Assembly: GCA_002344895.1 (NCBI GenBank)
Contig: DDUR01000101.1
Coordinates: 141,618-205,617, forward strand
Reading direction: 5' to 3'
Source of the DNA: Ignavibacteria bacterium UBA2333
Lineage (GTDB): Bacteria; Bacteroidota; Ignavibacteria; Kapaibacteriales; Kapaibacteriaceae
Length of the DNA: 64,000 bases
Below the pieces are notes generated by a model. It did not search any database and was not told where the DNA came from. It saw only the letters and a list, made by a program, of their open reading frames with translations. Below, piece after piece: positions 15,167-24,591 of this stretch. The position numbers and the translations under genes were made by a program. Numbering within the stretch: the first letter of the stretch is position 1; the number at the start of each line of letters is the position of its first letter.

Positions 15167-16357
15167 TTATGGTGCAAGTTTAGCGAGTGGATCCGTCCAC
15201 GAATCACGATCGCCAGTAACGTAACCTCGATTAACAAGTTCGCCAACGAGGACAATGCCTGCAACGTGTGGTGCGGCCATTGATGTGCCGCTCATGGTTG
15301 TGACACCGCCACCACGTTTTGTTGACTCAACATTCACTCCTGGAGCAGCCCAGTCGACCGGTGCGCCGAAGTTGCTGAAGTAGGCCCAGTTATTGTTGAT
15401 ATCGTGAGCAGATACCGTGAGGATGTACGGGCCATTTTGGCGGGCGGGTGAAACAGAAACTACATCCTTGCCATCATTACCAGCGGCAAGTACAAATGTG
15501 ATTCCATTGGAGCTTGCGGAGGCAACAGCTGCGTCAAGAGCTGGATAGCCAGGACCCGTGAGTGACATGTTGGCCACGTCTCCTGTATTGCCGTTTGCAG
15601 CAACCCAGTCCACACCACCAATCACCCAGGAGTATTGACCTGAGCCTTGATTGTCCAAGACACGTACTGCTACGAGTGTTGCATTGGGCGCAACGCCAAC
15701 GACGTCGTAACCATCTGCCTTCGCACCAACGGTACCGGCAACATGTGTTCCGTGACCGTTACCATCAACCCATGTGGACTTTCGACCAGTGACAAAGTTT
15801 TTCGACCGCGAAGCGTCAACATTGAGGTCGGGGTGATTCGGATCAATACCAGAATCGATAATCCATGCGACCTTGCCTGTCGCGTCTCGGCCTCCAGCTA
15901 CTGCCACGACACCCCATGGTGTTCGTTCTGGCGTAATCCGTGTTGTCCCACCGCCACCCTTTGGCGGGCGGGCATCGGCCTCAACGGGATTCACGGAGAT
16001 GATAAAGTCCTCTTCGAGGCGAACAACGGACTCATCATCGAGTATCTTTTTGACCAGTCCGGGTGGAATACTCGCCGAGAATCCACGAATCGACGATGTA
16101 TACGTGAGATCTGCGTTAACACCGTGCGAACGATTCAAACGCCGTAGCACACCGTTCACGTCGGCATCGGCCTTGAGGACAACCACATAGTGATCTGGAA
16201 CCCTTGATGCTCCCTGTGGAGCGGCCACGATTCGGCCATCTGTCTCTGTTGGCGATGTCGATTGTGATTCGGCAATTGTTGTATCGTTGGAACAGCCCCA
16301 TACGCCAACAACGGCCATAGATGCCACACCCACCATGAGGCGTACGTGAAGTTTCAT
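15167..16357 (-). CDS. S8 family subtilisin-like serine protease, secreted
   Basis: A 396-residue secreted protease. Residues 1-22 form a signal peptide ending GVWGC, possibly a lipobox. An I9-type propeptide runs from about 50 to 120 (YVVVLKADADVNGVLRRLNR and the following strand). The catalytic domain has the triad Asp in VAWIIDSGIDPNHPDL, His in GNGHGTHVAG and Ser in MSGTSMAAPHVAG, with the oxyanion Asn in LAAGNDG. It is complete and probably active. GGGAGAGGG lies about seven bases upstream of the ATG. It is convergent with comF, with only eight bases between the stops. No T9SS domain is present, so a periplasmic or surface lipoprotein is likely. Confidence 0.92.
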   Translation of the reverse strand: MKLHVRLMVGVASMAVVGVWGCSNDTTIAESQSTSPTETDGRIVAAPQGASRVPDHYVVVLKADADVNGVLRRLNRSHGVNADLTYTSSIRGFSASIPPGLVKKILDDESVVRLEEDFIISVNPVEADARPPKGGGGTTRITPERTPWGVVAVAGGRDATGKVAWIIDSGIDPNHPDLNVDASRSKNFVTGRKSTWVDGNGHGTHVAGTVGAKADGYDVVGVAPNATLVAVRVLDNQGSGQYSWVIGGVDWVAANGNTGDVANMSLTGPGYPALDAAVASASSNGITFVLAAGNDGKDVVSVSPARQNGPYILTVSAHDINNNWAYFSNFGAPVDWAAPGVNVESTKRGGGVTTMSGTSMAAPHVAGIVLVGELVNRGYVTGDRDSWTDPLAKLAP

Positions 16358-16496
16358 AGTTTTCCCTCTCCCAATGTTTAGGATGAAGCCGTAACGTACA
16401 AAAAAACTGTCCTCGTTGAACGACTGTCCGGCTCGGTTCCCGTCGACGTCAGGAAATCGACATCTGCCGACAAACCACTACACCCTGCAGCTGCTT

Positions 16497-16544
16497 TGAC
16501 TGTTTTGCCTGTTCTGACTGTTTTGCCCGTTTTGCCCCTTTACC
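16497..16544. repeat. Short tandem repeat upstream of the aminopeptidase gene
   Basis: Degenerate units of TGACTGTTTTGCC followed by CGTTTTGCC and CCCC, about three to four copies, 20-67 bases before the aminopeptidase ATG. It grades into the CCCCTT motif of the dispersed repeat family. It could reflect replication slippage or regulator binding. Confidence 0.6.
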
Positions 16545-16563
16545 TCATCATCAACGTCAACTC

Positions 16564-17970
16564 ATGATTTGGCCACATCGTTCACTCGTTGTTGTAGTGC
16601 TTCTCCAACTGTATGTGTGGGCATCAGAAAGTGCCTTTGCACAGTTTGACGTGGAGATTCACGACCTTGATCACATACCTCGTCAGGTTCATGCAGCTCG
16701 TCGTGATAGTGTTCTGGCAACGTTATCCCCACGAACGGCTGTGATTGTTCTTTCCGCTGATACACGTAATCGCCAGAACGATGTTGACTATGAATACCGT
16801 CAGAATAGCGACCTCCTTTACCTCACGGGATTCGAGTATCCTGGTGCAACACTACTTCTCGTTCCAGGCGGAATAGACGTCGACGGAAAACGCGTTCGTG
16901 AAGTACTGTTTGTCCGCGAACGGAATAGATCCCGAGAACAATGGAGTGGTGTTGCTCCAGGTCCCGAAGAAGCAAAAACACTGTTTGGCCTCGCGGCTAC
17001 CCTTCCAGCATCAGACCTAACCAAGGTCCTTAACGACGTTCTACCTGAGCTTGATACCATCTTACTACCAAGCCTACCAACTCGAACCGTCACACTCACG
17101 CTACTTGATAAAAATATTGCCCTTGAAGGTGAGTTAAAGAAGGGTCTGAAAGCACTGTATGGTGACCTTACAGTAAACGCCTCGTGGCGTGGACTTGCCC
17201 GAATGCGCGAAACAAAGGATACTGCAGAACTTCGGCTCTTACAACGTGCAATCGACATTAGTATCGCCGGGCACGTTGCAGCCATGAAGTCGGCACGGCC
17301 AGGAATGAAGGAGTACGAACTTGAAGCTGTCATGGAATACGAATTCAAACGACTTGGAGCTGAGGACGTTGGATACGCAAGTATTGTGGGTAGTAAATAC
17401 AACGCTTGTATCCTTCATTACACCTCAAATCGACGGGCAACCATAGATGGTGAACTTGTTCTCGCAGATTGTGGTGCCGAGTATCATGGATACACGGCCG
17501 ACATAACCAGAACCTTTCCCATGAATGGCAGGTTTTCGGCTGAACAGCGCATCATTTACGACATTGTTCTTGAGGCGCAAGATTCAGGAATTGCCGCCTG
17601 TAGGGTGGGCAACGGATTCCGAGATCCGCATGTTGCCGCTCAACGTGTGATTTCCCGGAGACTGCGCGAACTTGGCATCATTGACGATGAGTCTAAGGTG
17701 CGCCAATACTTTATGCATGGTACTTCGCATTACCTTGGATTGGATGTACATGATGCCGGCACCTTTGGTCCACTCCGACCCAATACCGTGCTTACCGTGG
17801 AGCCGGGAATCTACATTGCACGTGATTCGGATTGTGACCCCAAATGGTGGAACATTGGCATTCGAATCGAGGATGACATCGTTGTGACCGAGAAGGGTCC
17901 AATCAACATGTCGGGTGCACTACCTCGAAAAGCTGAAGAAATTGAACGATTAGTCCTCGGCAGTCCGTAA
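16564..17970 (+). CDS. Secreted Xaa-Pro aminopeptidase (aminopeptidase P, M24)
   Basis: A 468-residue M24 metallopeptidase that removes N-terminal residues preceding proline. A signal peptide (residues 1-26, cleavage near SAFA) indicates export, unlike the cytoplasmic E. coli PepP. The N-terminal creatinase-like domain contains the QNSDLLYLTGFEYP motif. The C-terminal pita-bread domain carries the five metal ligands: Asp in LADCGAEYHG, Asp in YTADITRTFP, His in HGTSHYLGLDVHD, Glu in LTVEPGIY and Glu in IRIEDDI. All are intact. The gene is single between a divergent subtilase gene and a terminator, and may share in peptide breakdown outside the cytoplasm. Confidence 0.92.
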   Translation: MIWPHRSLVVVVLLQLYVWASESAFAQFDVEIHDLDHIPRQVHAARRDSVLATLSPRTAVIVLSADTRNRQNDVDYEYRQNSDLLYLTGFEYPGATLLLVPGGIDVDGKRVREVLFVRERNRSREQWSGVAPGPEEAKTLFGLAATLPASDLTKVLNDVLPELDTILLPSLPTRTVTLTLLDKNIALEGELKKGLKALYGDLTVNASWRGLARMRETKDTAELRLLQRAIDISIAGHVAAMKSARPGMKEYELEAVMEYEFKRLGAEDVGYASIVGSKYNACILHYTSNRRATIDGELVLADCGAEYHGYTADITRTFPMNGRFSAEQRIIYDIVLEAQDSGIAACRVGNGFRDPHVAAQRVISRRLRELGIIDDESKVRQYFMHGTSHYLGLDVHDAGTFGPLRPNTVLTVEPGIYIARDSDCDPKWWNIGIRIEDDIVVTEKGPINMSGALPRKAEEIERLVLGSP

Positions 17971-17973
17971 CGA

Positions 17974-18006
17974 ACGGTGTTGGCCAAACCCAACGCCGTA
18001 TTTTTG
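17974..18006 (+). terminator. Terminator overlapping the glmM promoter
   Basis: ACGGTGTTGG (17974-17983) pairs with CCAACGCCGT (17990-17999), with one G-T pair, and is followed by ATTTTT. The same bases form TATTTTTG (17999-18006), a Bacteroidota-type -7 element ending four bases before the next ATG. It can end the aminopeptidase mRNA and start a leaderless mRNA. Confidence 0.6.
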
Positions 18007-18010
18007 CGTT

Positions 18011-19354
18011 ATGCCACTCCTTCGCTCCGTCTCCGGCCTTCGTGCTACCCTTGGTGATTCACTCACTCCTGATGTTGTGGCCTCATATGCTGCTGCATTT
18101 TCGACAATGTTGGCTGATGGACCAATTGTTGTTGGGCGTGACGGACGACCGTCGGGCCAGTGGATGGAGGACGTTCTCGTAGGAACACTTCGTTCCTGTG
18201 GGCGGACCGTGGAACGTCTTGGAATGGTCCCTACACCGACCGTACAGTTGCTTGTTGAACACGGAGATGCCGTTGGAGGAATAAGTATAACAGCATCGCA
18301 TAATCCATCACCGTGGAATGGACTAAAGTTTATTGATGCTACGGGTGTGTTTCTTGATGCTCAAGCAAATTCACGGCTGTGGCAGATTGTTGATGCTTCC
18401 CTCTTTGCCTACTCTGCCGAACAACAGGCGGGCCACGTCATTAACGTGACAGATGCCGTGGAACGACATCTTCGGGCTGTTCTGCCACCGACATCTATGT
18501 CAGTGCGTTTAACACGACCTCTACGAGTTGTTGTTGATACCGTGAATGCATCTGCATCATTCATCGTACCAGAGGCCCTACGACGGCTTGGTCTTGACGT
18601 TGTAGAACTCCATTGTTCTGGTTCAGGCATTTTTCCCCACGTCCCCGAGCCGATTACTGAGAATCTAACGGAACTGGCAGAAGCAGTTCGCAGAGAACGA
18701 GCTGATTTGGGAGTTGCAGTAGACCCTGATGGTGATAGGTTAGTCCTCTTTGATGAGCATGGGAATCCGATTGGCGAAGAGTTAACAATTGCCCTTGCCG
18801 TACGAAGTGTGTTATCGTCTGGTAAAGTTGGACCCGTTGTTATTAACTACTCCACGACGAGGACGGTTGAAGACATAGCAGCTACGTATGGATGTGTAAC
18901 ACATCGTACACCCGTTGGAGAGATTAACGTTGTCCGCAAAATGCAAGAGACAAATGCCGTTATTGGTGGTGAAGGGTCCGGCGGCGTCATTGATCCTGCA
19001 GTACACTATGGTCGAGACGCCATCGTCGGCATCGCTCGAATTGTTGACCTTCTACTTCGTGAGGATACGTCACTCTCGAATATCGTACGCTCTCTTCCAT
19101 CGTACAGTATGGTTAAGACGAAGTTTGACATTCCATCAACACTAAACATGACCGTACTTCAGGATGAACTTATTCGGACGTTTACGGATGCTCACATTAC
19201 AACTGACGACGGGATACGAATATCCTGGAGTGATCGTTGGGTTCAGTGCCGGACGTCCAACACCGAACCGATAATCCGCATCATTGCCGAAGCCCCTTCT
19301 CGCCCCTTAGCTGAAGAACTCATCACGCAGATTCGTTCGGTGGCGGGAGTATAA
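18011..19354 (+). CDS. glmM: Phosphoglucosamine mutase/phosphohexomutase
   Basis: A 447-residue alpha-D-phosphohexomutase. The phosphoserine loop is TASHNPSPWNGLKF, the Mg-binding loop DPDGDRLVLFDE, the sugar-binding loop GGEGSGGVI and the phosphate-binding loop RTSNTEPIIRI. The family interconverts hexose 1- and 6-phosphates. By resemblance to the Bacteroidota/Chlorobiota GlmM group it likely makes glucosamine-1-phosphate for peptidoglycan. A phosphomannomutase or phosphoglucomutase role cannot be excluded. The ATG follows a predicted -7 element by four bases. The stop is one base before the next GTG, so the downstream methylase-like gene is probably translated with it. Confidence 0.85.
   Translation: MPLLRSVSGLRATLGDSLTPDVVASYAAAFSTMLADGPIVVGRDGRPSGQWMEDVLVGTLRSCGRTVERLGMVPTPTVQLLVEHGDAVGGISITASHNPSPWNGLKFIDATGVFLDAQANSRLWQIVDASLFAYSAEQQAGHVINVTDAVERHLRAVLPPTSMSVRLTRPLRVVVDTVNASASFIVPEALRRLGLDVVELHCSGSGIFPHVPEPITENLTELAEAVRRERADLGVAVDPDGDRLVLFDEHGNPIGEELTIALAVRSVLSSGKVGPVVINYSTTRTVEDIAATYGCVTHRTPVGEINVVRKMQETNAVIGGEGSGGVIDPAVHYGRDAIVGIARIVDLLLREDTSLSNIVRSLPSYSMVKTKFDIPSTLNMTVLQDELIRTFTDAHITTDDGIRISWSDRWVQCRTSNTEPIIRIIAEAPSRPLAEELITQIRSVAGV
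19292..19309 (-). repeat. Paired AAGGGGC box, site 4 (in glmM)
   Basis: The plus strand reads GCCCCTTCT then CGCCCCTTA, cores 9 bases apart. It lies in the last codons of glmM and encodes APSRPLA between the phosphate loop and the C-terminal helix. Confidence 0.6.
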
Positions 19355-19355
19355 C

Positions 19356-22300
19356 GTGTCGCACACAGATACCGTTGCACGAACAATCCTTCACGCCTGT
19401 GTTGTTGATGCTGTTGCTGCAGCTAACGTGCAGCTAACCGTTCGAAGTCATTCTGCACTTGAAGGTACATTTACCGTCATCGTCGATTCGACTGGTCGCG
19501 ACGTGGTATTGCTCGATGCAGTACCACCCAACGAGCCTGCCTTTGACGATTATGCTCGTGATCGTGCGCGGACCGTCGCTGCGCGTCTTGCTGTACCTCT
19601 CTTTGCCGTAACAAACTTTCGGCGTCTTGTGGTCTACGATACCGATAACGTAACAGCAAGACTTTCTGATGAACGGCAAACTGTACAATGGTATCGGGCG
19701 GCAGATGTTACGAGCCTGGATGATATGCGCGCCGCAGCATCGTCGATTCGCGTAACAGATGCTGTGCGACGAATGCTTTTGGAGCTCATTTCAACACGTT
19801 TTTTACCGACGACAACGATATCTGCTGAGGAGTTTCTCGCTGAACGTACAATTGATGTGCTGGATGACATCGTCTCATGTACAGATGGAAGTCCACATCA
19901 ACGTGATGCCGCTCTACGACTCGGCACGAGTGTTGTTGCCTACGCTCTGCTGCAAATGCGTCGGGATGATGAGCTGGACAGACTGACGGTGCCATATGGC
20001 ATGAAGAGTGCTCGTTTGCTGCTCGACGTTGTGGGCGCATACCTACGGGAGGCCCATACGCAGGGATTTACGATGTTTCCTCGCCGTGTTGATGATCTCA
20101 ACGTGCTTGACGCGCGGCGAAATGTGTTTCGTGGGGCGTTGTTCGACCTCGTTCAGCTCCTGCAACGATTCGATGTTGGCAGGCTTGATGATACAGCACT
20201 CCATCAATGTGTTGACCGAATCCTTCAATGGAGCGCTGGAACACGAAAACGTCCTGCACCAACCCTTGATGCAATAGATCTCGGCCTGCGCGCAGCGGCC
20301 TTGTCGAATAGAACACTTACGTCGTCACAGCGAACAACGGTACTCGAACTTGGCGATTCAGCAGGTATGGTGAGTGTTCGTCAGTTCCTCCAACAAGGTA
20401 CCGAGCATACAAAGGCGTGGGTCTATGCTCCAACGGTTGACGATGAACGAAATGTACTGCTGCGAGCAAGTGGGCGCGTAGATGTAACCTCGGACGTTCG
20501 AATTCTGCGTCGGCACGATGATGCCAGTGAACGCTGGAATCTTGTAACGGCAACGATGACGGATGTTCGTGAGCGTCATCGTTTACGACTGTTACTCCAG
20601 AGATTGCCGATGGACGACGATGGCACTGTGCTTCTCTACGTTCCCATGAGTGTGCTGTATGATGAACGCTGGACATCAGTTCGCATAGCACTATGTGAAC
20701 GATTTGACATAGACTGGGTCATCGTTTCCGAAGCCCGGCCATTATCAGAACCTGATTCTGGACTGTGCTGCATTGTGGCACACGTTCGACGTGGTGAGGA
20801 TCATCTACCACTTGCCCGTTTTGTATGTGTTCGCACACCACTTGAAGAGTTTTTCGCACCATCCTCAACACCGCGGGAGCTTGATGGTAAACGTGTAGCA
20901 GCAATCGACGCCTTTGTACGATATCTTGATGCAGGTAGTCTTGACCGTCTCAACGAAGAGGTTCTTGTACGTCGTGTTGAACAACGTCGCCTCCGGCTTC
21001 TTGCCGATGGTCAACTTGGTGCGTGGGAAGACCTCGTTGTTCCACCAGATATCTTGACGTCGATCCTGACGAAGATGCTTCCGCAGTGCACTCCGTTATC
21101 CACGTACGGACATGTAGCAAGCGGACTGCGTACAGGTGCTAACGACGTGTTACTTGCCGATGCTGCTGAGATTGCAGCTGAGGATCTTGAACTACGAACA
21201 TGGCAACGAACACGTGATGATGGTTCGATGGTCGACAACGTCATTCTCACATCCGCGGATAATGTTGTTTCGGTTCTTGGTATGCCAATGTCGGACGAGC
21301 GTCTTCTGCTCGTTCGTGATTCTCGTCGTGATCTTGAAGGCACAAACATTCTGACGCGTATACAACGAGCAGAACGTGAGGGTGTCCACACACGTCAGTC
21401 CGTACGTGGTCGTGATCCATGGTATGACGTTGGAGATGTTCATGCTCCACATTTGATTCTACCGAAAAAACAGGATGGACGCTGGCTCGTTTGCTCAAAT
21501 GCAACGTCGGCGTTTATCTCTGACGCGTTTATCGGTGTACATAGTTATGATCCGTCGTTAGCCGACGCATTGGCGGCATGGATGTCATCAACTCCAGGCC
21601 TCTTCCTCGCATTACTCTCACGTCGGGCACAACATGTTCAGGACATGACGGTACGCGATCTCGAAGATGTGCCAGTTCCCGTGGAAGAGGTGTTGCGCAA
21701 GATTGATCTTCAGCGGTTCCGCGATCTGTTCAAACGGCCGATGTTGTCTCTCACAGATGAACTCGGTGCAACGTCGGGTGATGACGTCTCAATCACCAAC
21801 GTCAAACGCGACCGCCGTCGTTTTGACGCCTACCTCCTGCAACAACTTTTTGTTCTTACTGCCGAAGAAGAGCGCTGGCTGTATCGTTTTGTTCTGGCAT
21901 GGCAGCGCGATCCGGCTAACCTACGGCACCTGACAAATGCCGTTGTACATATCATCGAACGTGATCATAAACTACGACCGCTACGACAGTGGTATGGACC
22001 GGATCTTCATCAGTTACCCGATGAACATCGCCGGATTATCCTGATGCCAGAAGGTATACGTCGTGCAGAAGCAGTTCAGACGATGTTCTCGTGGCAAGTT
22101 GTCTGCTCTCGCGGCTCGCGGCAGGACGACGTCATCGATTGCACATCGCAGGAGGAAGCACGTATCATTGCCGCCCTTGCTGGTCTTGGAAAGATCCACG
22201 TTGAAATCCCCACGGACCCCGTCATTATTGCGGGACTCCTCCCTCGGTTGGAGTCGTATGCAACCGCTCTTGATGAAGCTCTGCAAGCAGCACTCGGCGT

Positions 22301-22364
22301 CGTACCCGCCCACCTCCATCAACTCGTTGACGTAATGGTCCGCTCGGCCTTCACTGCAGATTGA
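19356..22364 (+). CDS. Degenerate type I/IIG DNA-methylase-like protein
   Basis: A 1002-residue protein with an overall plan like N6-adenine methylases of type IIG/BREX type. Residues ~25-95 resemble the restriction-enzyme N-terminal nuclease fold, but LLDAVPP lacks the expected E-x-K. Residues ~230-300 are a helical linker. Residues ~325-480 follow the methylase fold, but motif I is VLELGDSAGMVSV instead of a DPACGSG-type loop. Motif IV, usually NPPY/F, is WNLVTATM at 394-401. The later VLLYVPMSVLYDERW segment is kept. Residues ~670-790 resemble a target-recognition domain (RDPWYDVGD, LILPKK, WLVCSNATSAFISDAF). It is probably a catalytically dead DNA-binding protein. The GTG start is one base after glmM. 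The family call is by pattern only. Confidence 0.5.
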   Translation: MSHTDTVARTILHACVVDAVAAANVQLTVRSHSALEGTFTVIVDSTGRDVVLLDAVPPNEPAFDDYARDRARTVAARLAVPLFAVTNFRRLVVYDTDNVTARLSDERQTVQWYRAADVTSLDDMRAAASSIRVTDAVRRMLLELISTRFLPTTTISAEEFLAERTIDVLDDIVSCTDGSPHQRDAALRLGTSVVAYALLQMRRDDELDRLTVPYGMKSARLLLDVVGAYLREAHTQGFTMFPRRVDDLNVLDARRNVFRGALFDLVQLLQRFDVGRLDDTALHQCVDRILQWSAGTRKRPAPTLDAIDLGLRAAALSNRTLTSSQRTTVLELGDSAGMVSVRQFLQQGTEHTKAWVYAPTVDDERNVLLRASGRVDVTSDVRILRRHDDASERWNLVTATMTDVRERHRLRLLLQRLPMDDDGTVLLYVPMSVLYDERWTSVRIALCERFDIDWVIVSEARPLSEPDSGLCCIVAHVRRGEDHLPLARFVCVRTPLEEFFAPSSTPRELDGKRVAAIDAFVRYLDAGSLDRLNEEVLVRRVEQRRLRLLADGQLGAWEDLVVPPDILTSILTKMLPQCTPLSTYGHVASGLRTGANDVLLADAAEIAAEDLELRTWQRTRDDGSMVDNVILTSADNVVSVLGMPMSDERLLLVRDSRRDLEGTNILTRIQRAEREGVHTRQSVRGRDPWYDVGDVHAPHLILPKKQDGRWLVCSNATSAFISDAFIGVHSYDPSLADALAAWMSSTPGLFLALLSRRAQHVQDMTVRDLEDVPVPVEEVLRKIDLQRFRDLFKRPMLSLTDELGATSGDDVSITNVKRDRRRFDAYLLQQLFVLTAEEERWLYRFVLAWQRDPANLRHLTNAVVHIIERDHKLRPLRQWYGPDLHQLPDEHRRIILMPEGIRRAEAVQTMFSWQVVCSRGSRQDDVIDCTSQEEARIIAALAGLGKIHVEIPTDPVIIAGLLPRLESYATALDEALQAALGVVPAHLHQLVDVMVRSAFTAD

Positions 22365-22448
22365 CCCAACGATGCTGCGACAACGTTGACAGGTACAGCG
22401 TGATTCACATCCTGTCACAATTCACCGCCGTTTTTCCACAACGACGGT

Positions 22449-23516
22449 ATGGAAACACGACTTCAACACCAACGCGACATTGTCTTCGGACTTACGTATC
22501 TGAGATCACTTACTGCCGCAGAGGCCATAACCTTGGCGATGGAGGCAGAAGATCTTCGTGATGCGGCAGAACGTCTCGGTATGTCGGCCTTACTAACCGA
22601 CGATATTCTTGCAGACATGGAGCGGCAACATGAACGTGTTGCTGCGCTTCAAGCCAGAATCACCACATGGTTTGATGATGACTATCCGCAGAGACTTCGA
22701 CAGATGCATGCGCCACCCGCTGTACTCTTTGTTCATGGAACACTTCCACCAGAATCTTTACCACACATTGCTGTTGTGGGCACACGGTCATGCAGTGTGC
22801 AATACGGTATGCCGGTAACACGAACACTCGTACGCGACTGGACAGATCGTTCCTGTGTTATCGTCAGTGGTCTTGCGGCTGGCATTGATACCGTGGCTCA
22901 TGAGGAAGCCGTTCGTAACGGAGGTCAGACCATTGCCGTCGTAGCCAGTGGATTGGATCGGATAACACCAACCGATGCTCGTCGTCTTGCAGATCGCATT
23001 ATTGATGGTCATGGATGTGTTATGACGGAGTATCGATGTGGCCAAGGTGCAATGCCACAGAACTTTCCCGCCCGAAATCGAATTATCTGCGGCATGAGTG
23101 ATGCCGTCGTCGTAACCGAGAGTAAGGCCAAAGGTGGAGCTCTGATTACAGCAGCATTCGCCGTTCGTGATGGACGCCCGCTCTACGCCGTGCCGGGCCC
23201 CATAACATCAACACGCAGTGCTGGAACAAATGCATTACTTCGCACCACGGCGGCACGTGTACTCACGTCATCTCAGGACCTCGTTGAAGACCTTGGATGG
23301 TCAACACATCAACGTTCCCCTGAAACACTTGAACTTGATCTTGATCCCTCAGAACGACAGGTCTACGACGTTCTGGGAGATGATACGCTCCATGCCGACG
23401 AGATCGCTGTTGCCTGTGGTCGACCCGCTCATGACGTACTTGCCGATCTCCTGTCGCTTGAATTACGTAGAGTTGTTACGACACGACCGGGCAGTCGCTG
23501 GTGTCGGCTTTCGTAG
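22449..23516 (+). CDS. dprA: DNA-processing protein DprA
   Basis: A 355-residue DprA/Smf protein that loads RecA on incoming single-stranded DNA during transformation. The N-terminal helical region is followed by the Rossmann-like domain with VGTRSCSVQYG, the SGLAAGIDTVAHEEA motif, FPARNRIICGMSDAVVVTES and the GALITAAFA motif. A C-terminal winged-helix-like domain (about residues 295-355) matches the DprA C-terminus. It is 84 bases behind the methylase-like gene and just upstream of fni, probably in one transcript. Together with comF it is the only hint of competence in the window. Confidence 0.92.
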   Translation: METRLQHQRDIVFGLTYLRSLTAAEAITLAMEAEDLRDAAERLGMSALLTDDILADMERQHERVAALQARITTWFDDDYPQRLRQMHAPPAVLFVHGTLPPESLPHIAVVGTRSCSVQYGMPVTRTLVRDWTDRSCVIVSGLAAGIDTVAHEEAVRNGGQTIAVVASGLDRITPTDARRLADRIIDGHGCVMTEYRCGQGAMPQNFPARNRIICGMSDAVVVTESKAKGGALITAAFAVRDGRPLYAVPGPITSTRSAGTNALLRTTAARVLTSSQDLVEDLGWSTHQRSPETLELDLDPSERQVYDVLGDDTLHADEIAVACGRPAHDVLADLLSLELRRVVTTRPGSRWCRLS

Positions 23517-23525
23517 CTTACCACA

Positions 23526-24575
23526 ATGAACGACAACACACTCCCCTCGCGAAAGCGAGACCATGTTGAACTCGTGGCCACGGCTGACGTTGGATTCCGT
23601 ACGATCACACCGGGATTCGACCGAATTCGGCTAGACTACGTAGCTCTCCCAGAGCTCAACTTTGAGGATATCACGACGACATGTGAAGTGTTCGGACGTC
23701 AGGTGCAGTTTCCGGTCGTGATTGCAAGTATGACGGGTGGATATGAAGAGGCTACGAAGATTAATGCTGACCTGGCGGCAGTATGTCGCGACATGAATAT
23801 TGGTCTTGGTGTTGGCTCCATGCGTGCAGCCATCACCGACGAACGTCATCGCCGTTCCTTTAGCATTACGCGTGAAGTTGCTCCCAATGGCCTCTTACTC
23901 GCAAACATTGGTATTGTTCAATGTATTGAGCAACGAAATCTTGGGAAAGGGGCATTAAGGGGCTTCATCGCGCGTATCGTTGATATGATTGAAGCAAATG
24001 CTCTGTACATCCACATCAACGCATTACAAGAACTTCTACAACCAGAAGGTGAACCTCGATTCCGTGGAGCACTGGACACATTGGTGGATGTTGTCGACGT
24101 CTGCAACGTACCGGTCGTGGTAAAAGAAGTTGGTGCAGGCATCGGACACCGCACGATGACGCAGCTGCGTGATGCTGGAGTTCGTCACGTCGATGTTGCA
24201 GGTGCCGGAGGAACATCATGGGCAGGCGTAGAAATTCTTCGTCGTGACGACAGAGCAGACGTTGAAGAACTTTGGGACGTTGGAATACCTACCGTCGATT
24301 GCCTCATTGCTTCGCGTCAGTTTGCTAAAGATTCAGGAATGCACCTTTATGCGTCAGGTGGCATACGATCAGGAACGGATATCGCAAAAAGCCTTGTCCT
24401 TGGAGCGACCGCAACATCAGCAGCGCGACCCGTCCTGAAAGCTCTTCGTGAGGGCGGAGCAGAAGCCGCGATAGCGTTGTTACAACAATGGGAACTCCGA
24501 CTTCGACAATGGATGTTCATCACGGGGTCCGCGACGATTGACGATCTTCGCAGCGCATCCTACTCACACTTGTAA
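23526..24575 (+). CDS. fni: Type 2 isopentenyl-diphosphate isomerase
   Basis: A 349-residue FMN-dependent enzyme interconverting IPP and DMAPP. Features are the N-terminal RKRDHVELV motif, VIASMTGGYEEATKIN, GLGVGSMRAAI, the HINALQE catalytic segment (Gln/Glu), and VAGAGGTSWAG plus ASGGIRSGTDIAKSLVLGA for flavin phosphate binding. All key motifs are present. A paired AAGGGGC repeat encodes GKGALRG between the ANIG strand and the next helix. By comparison with remembered family members, this makes that loop about six residues longer than usual. The next gene is a polyprenyl synthase, so the two form an isoprenoid pair. Confidence 0.93.
   Translation: MNDNTLPSRKRDHVELVATADVGFRTITPGFDRIRLDYVALPELNFEDITTTCEVFGRQVQFPVVIASMTGGYEEATKINADLAAVCRDMNIGLGVGSMRAAITDERHRRSFSITREVAPNGLLLANIGIVQCIEQRNLGKGALRGFIARIVDMIEANALYIHINALQELLQPEGEPRFRGALDTLVDVVDVCNVPVVVKEVGAGIGHRTMTQLRDAGVRHVDVAGAGGTSWAGVEILRRDDRADVEELWDVGIPTVDCLIASRQFAKDSGMHLYASGGIRSGTDIAKSLVLGATATSAARPVLKALREGGAEAAIALLQQWELRLRQWMFITGSATIDDLRSASYSHL
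23946..23965 (+). repeat. Paired AAGGGGC box, site 5 (in fni)
   Basis: AAAGGGGC and TAAGGGGC with cores 10 bases apart, in frame, encoding GKGALRG in a loop that appears longer than in related enzymes. Confidence 0.65.
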
Positions 24576-24591
24576 CTCACCACGGTTCTGC

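Noticed and set aside
16497..16544. The TTTTGCC tandem tract read as a CRISPR-like array
   Set aside because: Units are only 9-18 bases, degenerate and without spacers.
22386..22417. TTGACA and a TGACAGG/CCTGTCA inverted repeat before dprA as a sigma-70 promoter or terminator
   Set aside because: No -10-like hexamer lies at the right spacing and no T-tract follows; the 7-bp arms could be chance.
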